A stretch of DNA of 7,414 nucleotides from Candidatus Peregrinibacteria bacterium (GTDB taxonomy: Bacteria > Patescibacteriota > Gracilibacteria > UM-FILTER-43-11). The notes below the pieces were generated by a model. The model ran no database searches. It saw nothing but the letters and a program-made list of their open reading frames with translations, and was not told where the DNA came from. The DNA is taken from positions 1 to 7,414 of the forward strand of contig JAUXDO010000058.1 in the NCBI GenBank assembly GCA_030618315.1, in the 5' to 3' direction. Positions 5,626-7,414 of the stretch are shown here, piece by piece (the stretch's first letter is position 1; every line of letters starts with the position of its first letter). A program made the translations under genes and the position numbers.

Positions 5626-5653
5626 ATTTTATACGATGATTGGTGAATATCAA
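5626..5653 (-). promoter_or_regulatory. Probable trmD promoter inside the inverted-repeat element
   Basis: The minus strand has TTGATA (5648-5653), a 16-bp spacer and TAAAAT (5626-5631), each one mismatch from the sigma-70 consensus. The start would be near 5619, and the leader would consist of the left terminal repeat. A/T-rich DNA yields such matches by chance, so confidence is moderate. Confidence 0.45.
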
Positions 5654-5668
5654 AATCAATCGATTATT

Positions 5669-5700
5669 CCGAAGGCGCGCAAGTGCTTGCGCGCCTTCGG
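5669..5700. repeat. Perfect 15-bp-arm GC-rich palindrome
   Basis: CCGAAGGCGCGCAAG (5669-5683) and its reverse complement (5686-5700) are separated only by TG. It is the most GC-rich spot of the spacer and sits near the middle of the 5601-5765 element. It would extrude as a cruciform or block a transcript crossing it; GAGGGGG follows, with no T-run. It could isolate the two divergent transcription units. Confidence 0.9.
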
Positions 5701-5767
5701 GAGGGGGTTATTTGATTACAATAAAAACCAATCACAAATTAATCTTGTAATATCTAATCTTGTAATC

Positions 5768-5795
5768 TTGTAATTTTGTAATCATGCTATATAAT
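5768..5795 (+). promoter_or_regulatory. Probable promoter of the SLH protein gene
   Basis: TATAAT (5790-5795) is a consensus -10, with TTGTAA (5768-5773) 16 bp upstream as the -35. A TGC before an overlapping TATATA gives an extended -10 alternative. The -35 is one of the TTGTAA units of the repeat array, so the element appears to supply part of the promoter. The start would be near 5802, about 18 nt before the ATG. Confidence 0.6.
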
Positions 5796-5819
5796 ACAAA
5801 AAACTAACAAAACAAAATA

Positions 5820-7043
5820 ATGAAAATAAAAATACTTCTCACACTTTTACTAGCGATGGTTTTGCCAGCCAGCGTTTTTGCCATAAATGCGCCATTGGTG
5901 GATGAACCGCCATCAACTATTAATGCAAATTATTACACGTTCACAATTCGTACAGAATTGGGTGCTAAAATTACCGTTGTCGGTGGTCCAAGCGACACCG
6001 CGCCTGTTACAGATGGAGTAGGTAGCGATGAGGAAGACGGTGTGGTGGAGGTTGTGGTCGGGCTTGCTCAGGAATCCACAAATATATTTTCTATAACTGC
6101 GGAAAAGAATAGTGTTGTCAGCTCATCAGTTAGCATCACTATTACAGAAACAGCAGGCGACAGTAGCGGAGAAGGTGACATCACTCCACCATCCGCACCG
6201 ATTTTGAATGCTATACCGGATATGGTAGATACTGCTGAATATATTATCAGAGGTATGACAGAGCCAAATGCAAATATTTATGCACGTTTATCCGACATGA
6301 CAATAGTAGGCAGTACTCAGGCGGATAGCAGTGGATATTTTCAGGTAACTGTTCCTCTTGAGCAAAACAAAACCAATCGCATCAATGTTTCCGCGGAGGA
6401 TGAAATGGGAAATGAAGGATATGCAACTCAGGCTTTGATCCGCCAGTCAGTCAATTTGCCTGAGGAGGTTATAGAACCGGAGCCGGAACTTTATACTTCC
6501 TCACAGATGTTCTTTTCAGATACAAATGGTCACTGGGCAGAAAGTTACATAGGTACACTTTATGATGCGGAAGTTGTTAGCGGAAAAACTGCGACGACTT
6601 TTGAGCCGAATAGCAATATCACCCGTGCGGAACTTACAAAAATCGCATTACTTGCCTTTGGACATTCAGTAAACACAAGCGTAAAAGAACATCCTTTTTC
6701 CGACGTGCCGATGAATTCATGGTTTGCACCTTATGTTGAAGAGGCAAAAACTCAGGGGATTATCGAAGGATATCCAAGCGGAGGTTTTGGGCCAAATGAT
6801 TTTATTACAAGAGCCGCCGCATTAAAAATAATAATCGAATCTGCAGGCTTTGCAGTAATTGGCGGAATACCGATTTTTTCCGATGTGCCAACAGACAGCT
6901 GGTTTACACCATATGTAACATTTGCAAATAATAACGAAGTTGTCGGTGGTTATCCCGATGGAACATTCGGACCCGGAAGAAATATCACTCGCGCAGAAGT
7001 CGCAAAAATTGTAGTGAAGGTGATGAAGATGAAAGAGCTCTGA
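5820..7043 (+). CDS. Secreted surface protein with Ig-like region and three C-terminal SLH domains
   Basis: This 407-residue protein is probably exported and bound to the cell wall. A signal peptide is clear: KIK then a hydrophobic stretch (5-16) and a likely signal peptidase I site after VFA (19-21). Residues about 27-110 and 124-212 are β-rich, Thr/Ser/Val-rich and resemble bacterial Ig-like domains; the second opens with TPPSAP and has the SGYFQVTVPL strand (171-180). Acidic linkers lie at 113-120 and 214-224. Three S-layer homology domains follow at about 231-283, 292-344 and 352-404, each with FSD near its start and a closing TRAE-type motif: TRAE (268-271), TRAA (330-333, glutamate lost) and TRAE (390-393). 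SLH domains bind pyruvylated wall polysaccharide in known cases. No enzyme domain is visible. It has no Shine-Dalgarno; the TGA stop lies in a hairpin. Confidence 0.93.
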   Translation: MKIKILLTLLLAMVLPASVFAINAPLVDEPPSTINANYYTFTIRTELGAKITVVGGPSDTAPVTDGVGSDEEDGVVEVVVGLAQESTNIFSITAEKNSVVSSSVSITITETAGDSSGEGDITPPSAPILNAIPDMVDTAEYIIRGMTEPNANIYARLSDMTIVGSTQADSSGYFQVTVPLEQNKTNRINVSAEDEMGNEGYATQALIRQSVNLPEEVIEPEPELYTSSQMFFSDTNGHWAESYIGTLYDAEVVSGKTATTFEPNSNITRAELTKIALLAFGHSVNTSVKEHPFSDVPMNSWFAPYVEEAKTQGIIEGYPSGGFGPNDFITRAAALKIIIESAGFAVIGGIPIFSDVPTDSWFTPYVTFANNNEVVGGYPDGTFGPGRNITRAEVAKIVVKVMKMKEL

Positions 7044-7063
7044 AAACTTTAAAAAAGTTTTCA
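7041..7063 (+). terminator. A/T-rich hairpin at the SLH gene stop, weak terminator
   Basis: TGAAAACTT (7041-7049) and AAGTTTTCA (7055-7063) are perfect complements around TAAAA; the first three bases are the stop codon. There is no T-run directly after it and the stem is GC-poor, so termination strength is doubtful. Confidence 0.4.
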
Positions 7064-7211
7064 GTACTTTCAAAATATCTGTTTTCGATCCTCACTTCAT
7101 TCACTAAGCTTCGCCCCGATTAACTTTGGGGCCCACAAGACCCAAAGCGGCATCGGGACTACGCGGGTTCATGAATCTCGTCCTCATTTTATTTATTTGT
7201 ATTCAGTACTT
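7060..7211. mobile_element. Palindromic insertion bracketed by a 10-bp direct repeat
   Basis: TTCAGTACTT occurs at 7060-7069 and again at 7202-7211, enclosing 132 bp without an ORF. The insert contains a nested hairpin (7115-7157). A direct repeat around a palindromic insert is what a target-site duplication looks like. Removing one copy and the insert would leave the SLH stop and the kinase ATG only 26 bp apart. Chance similarity cannot be excluded. Confidence 0.45.
7115..7157. repeat. Nested hairpin CCCGAT/ATCGGG with inner CTTTGGG/CCCAAAG
   Basis: CCCGAT (7115-7120) pairs with ATCGGG (7152-7157). Inside, CTTTGGG (7124-7130) pairs with CCCAAAG (7141-7147) around a 10-base loop. An alternative fold, GCCCC (7113-7117) with GGGGC (7128-7132), competes with it. 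No T-run follows. It may also act as an upstream structure for the kinase transcript. Confidence 0.7.
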
Positions 7212-7414
7212 ATGATCAATTTACTCGTTACAGGTTCAATCGCGCTCGACCGCATCGCCGTATTTCCGGATAGATTCGCAAATCACATTTTGCCAGACAA
7301 AGTCCACAGACTTAACGTCGCTTTTACCGTAGAAAAGATGACGGTTAATCATGGTGGAACAGGCGGAAATATCGCTTATAACCTCGCTTTAATGGGCAAC
7401 AGTCCTATTTTACT
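7212..7414 (+). CDS. PfkB/ribokinase-family sugar or nucleoside kinase, N-terminal fragment (3' end outside window)
   Basis: The 67 readable codons match the start of PfkB-family kinases, which phosphorylate sugars or nucleosides with ATP. MINLLVTGSIALDRIAVFP (1-19) is the family's first β-strand with the substrate-contacting D13. HGGTGGNIAYNLALMG (47-62) is the first PfkB signature, with the GG and N residues that hold the sugar. The spacing and the RFANHILPDK segment (21-30) resemble the adenosine/nucleoside kinase-like branch. The catalytic GAGD motif lies beyond the edge, so substrate and completeness are unknown. ATG at 7212 is preferred because it yields the typical family N-terminus; an in-frame TTG at 7197 is possible. 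No Shine-Dalgarno is seen, and the last base of the direct repeat touches the start codon. Confidence 0.9.
   Translation, partial: MINLLVTGSIALDRIAVFPDRFANHILPDKVHRLNVAFTVEKMTVNHGGTGGNIAYNLALMGNSPIL

Larger units (their letters stand above)
5601..5785. mobile_element. Inverted-repeat (MITE-like) element between divergent trmD and SLH genes
   Basis: Bases 5601-5626 and 5740-5765 are reverse complements at 25 of 26 positions. Each arm holds repeated TTACAAGATT units; further units (AATCTTGTAA, AATTTTGTAA) extend the right side to about 5780. A perfect GC-rich hairpin stands at the centre. The direct hexamer AATCAT flanks it at 5588-5593 and 5780-5785 and could be a target duplication, but six bases is weak evidence. 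No transposase or credible ORF is present. The element fills almost the whole 226-bp divergent spacer, so the promoters of both genes must lie in or against it. Confidence 0.65.

Noticed and set aside
5582..5773. 63-codon ORF across the trmD/SLH spacer
   Set aside because: It only translates the terminal repeats and central hairpin of the inverted-repeat element; no start signal or conserved motif.
4590..7043. UGA read as glycine (Gracilibacteria-type code)
   Set aside because: No gene has in-frame TGA at conserved glycines; FtsH and TrmD glycines are all GGN and TGA stops fall at the natural ends of DUF167 and the SLH protein.
7080..7190. tRNA-like fold with a GGGTTCATGAATC stretch resembling a T-arm
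   Set aside because: The five-pair T-stem does not form cleanly, and no matching acceptor stem or anticodon arm could be built on either strand.

Overview
The window reads as a housekeeping stretch of a bacterial chromosome with about 40% GC coding sequence, probably from a metagenome-type lineage. Seven genes are visible: ftsH (partial), serS, a CorC/CNNM-type membrane protein, a DUF167/YggU protein and trmD on the minus strand, then an S-layer-homology (SLH) surface protein and a partial PfkB-family kinase on the plus strand. The SLH-anchored surface protein, the lack of Shine-Dalgarno sequences and the repeat-loaded spacers suggest a Patescibacteria/CPR-type organism (for example a Peregrinibacteria relative). 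This is inference, not proof. Glycines are written GGN and TGA ends two genes, so the standard bacterial code fits and the UGA=Gly code of Gracilibacteria/Absconditabacteria does not.

Layout. At 1-1253 is the N-terminal two thirds of FtsH, running off the left edge. Next, 43 bp upstream of it, is serS (1296-2561). A gene-free spacer (2562-2989) holds a MITE-like element with perfect 21-bp terminal inverted repeats. The CorC-like gene (2990-4279) has its own extended -10 promoter. The spacer 4280-4589 is a nest of palindromes inside a larger inverted repeat. The small DUF167 gene (4590-4859) and trmD (4943-5593) follow. Between the divergent trmD and SLH genes lies a 165-185 bp inverted-repeat element (5601-5785) with a GC-rich hairpin at its centre and a plausible promoter pointing outward at each end. 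The SLH gene (5820-7043) ends in an A/T-rich hairpin. A further palindromic element, bracketed by a 10-bp direct repeat, separates it from the PfkB-type kinase start (7212).

Function. The minus-strand genes serve translation and membrane upkeep: tRNA m1G37 methylation, seryl-tRNA synthesis, probable Mg/Co handling and membrane protein quality control. The SLH protein is secreted and probably wall-bound. They look like co-oriented neighbours, not one pathway.

The striking feature is the spacers. Nearly all carry different families of short palindromic or terminal-inverted-repeat modules, several of which recur within the 7.4 kb. Repeat edges sit on or within a few bases of stop codons (serS, CorC, DUF167) and start codons (trmD, pfkB). 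I see no transposase, CRISPR array, tRNA or rRNA, and no obviously new protein system.
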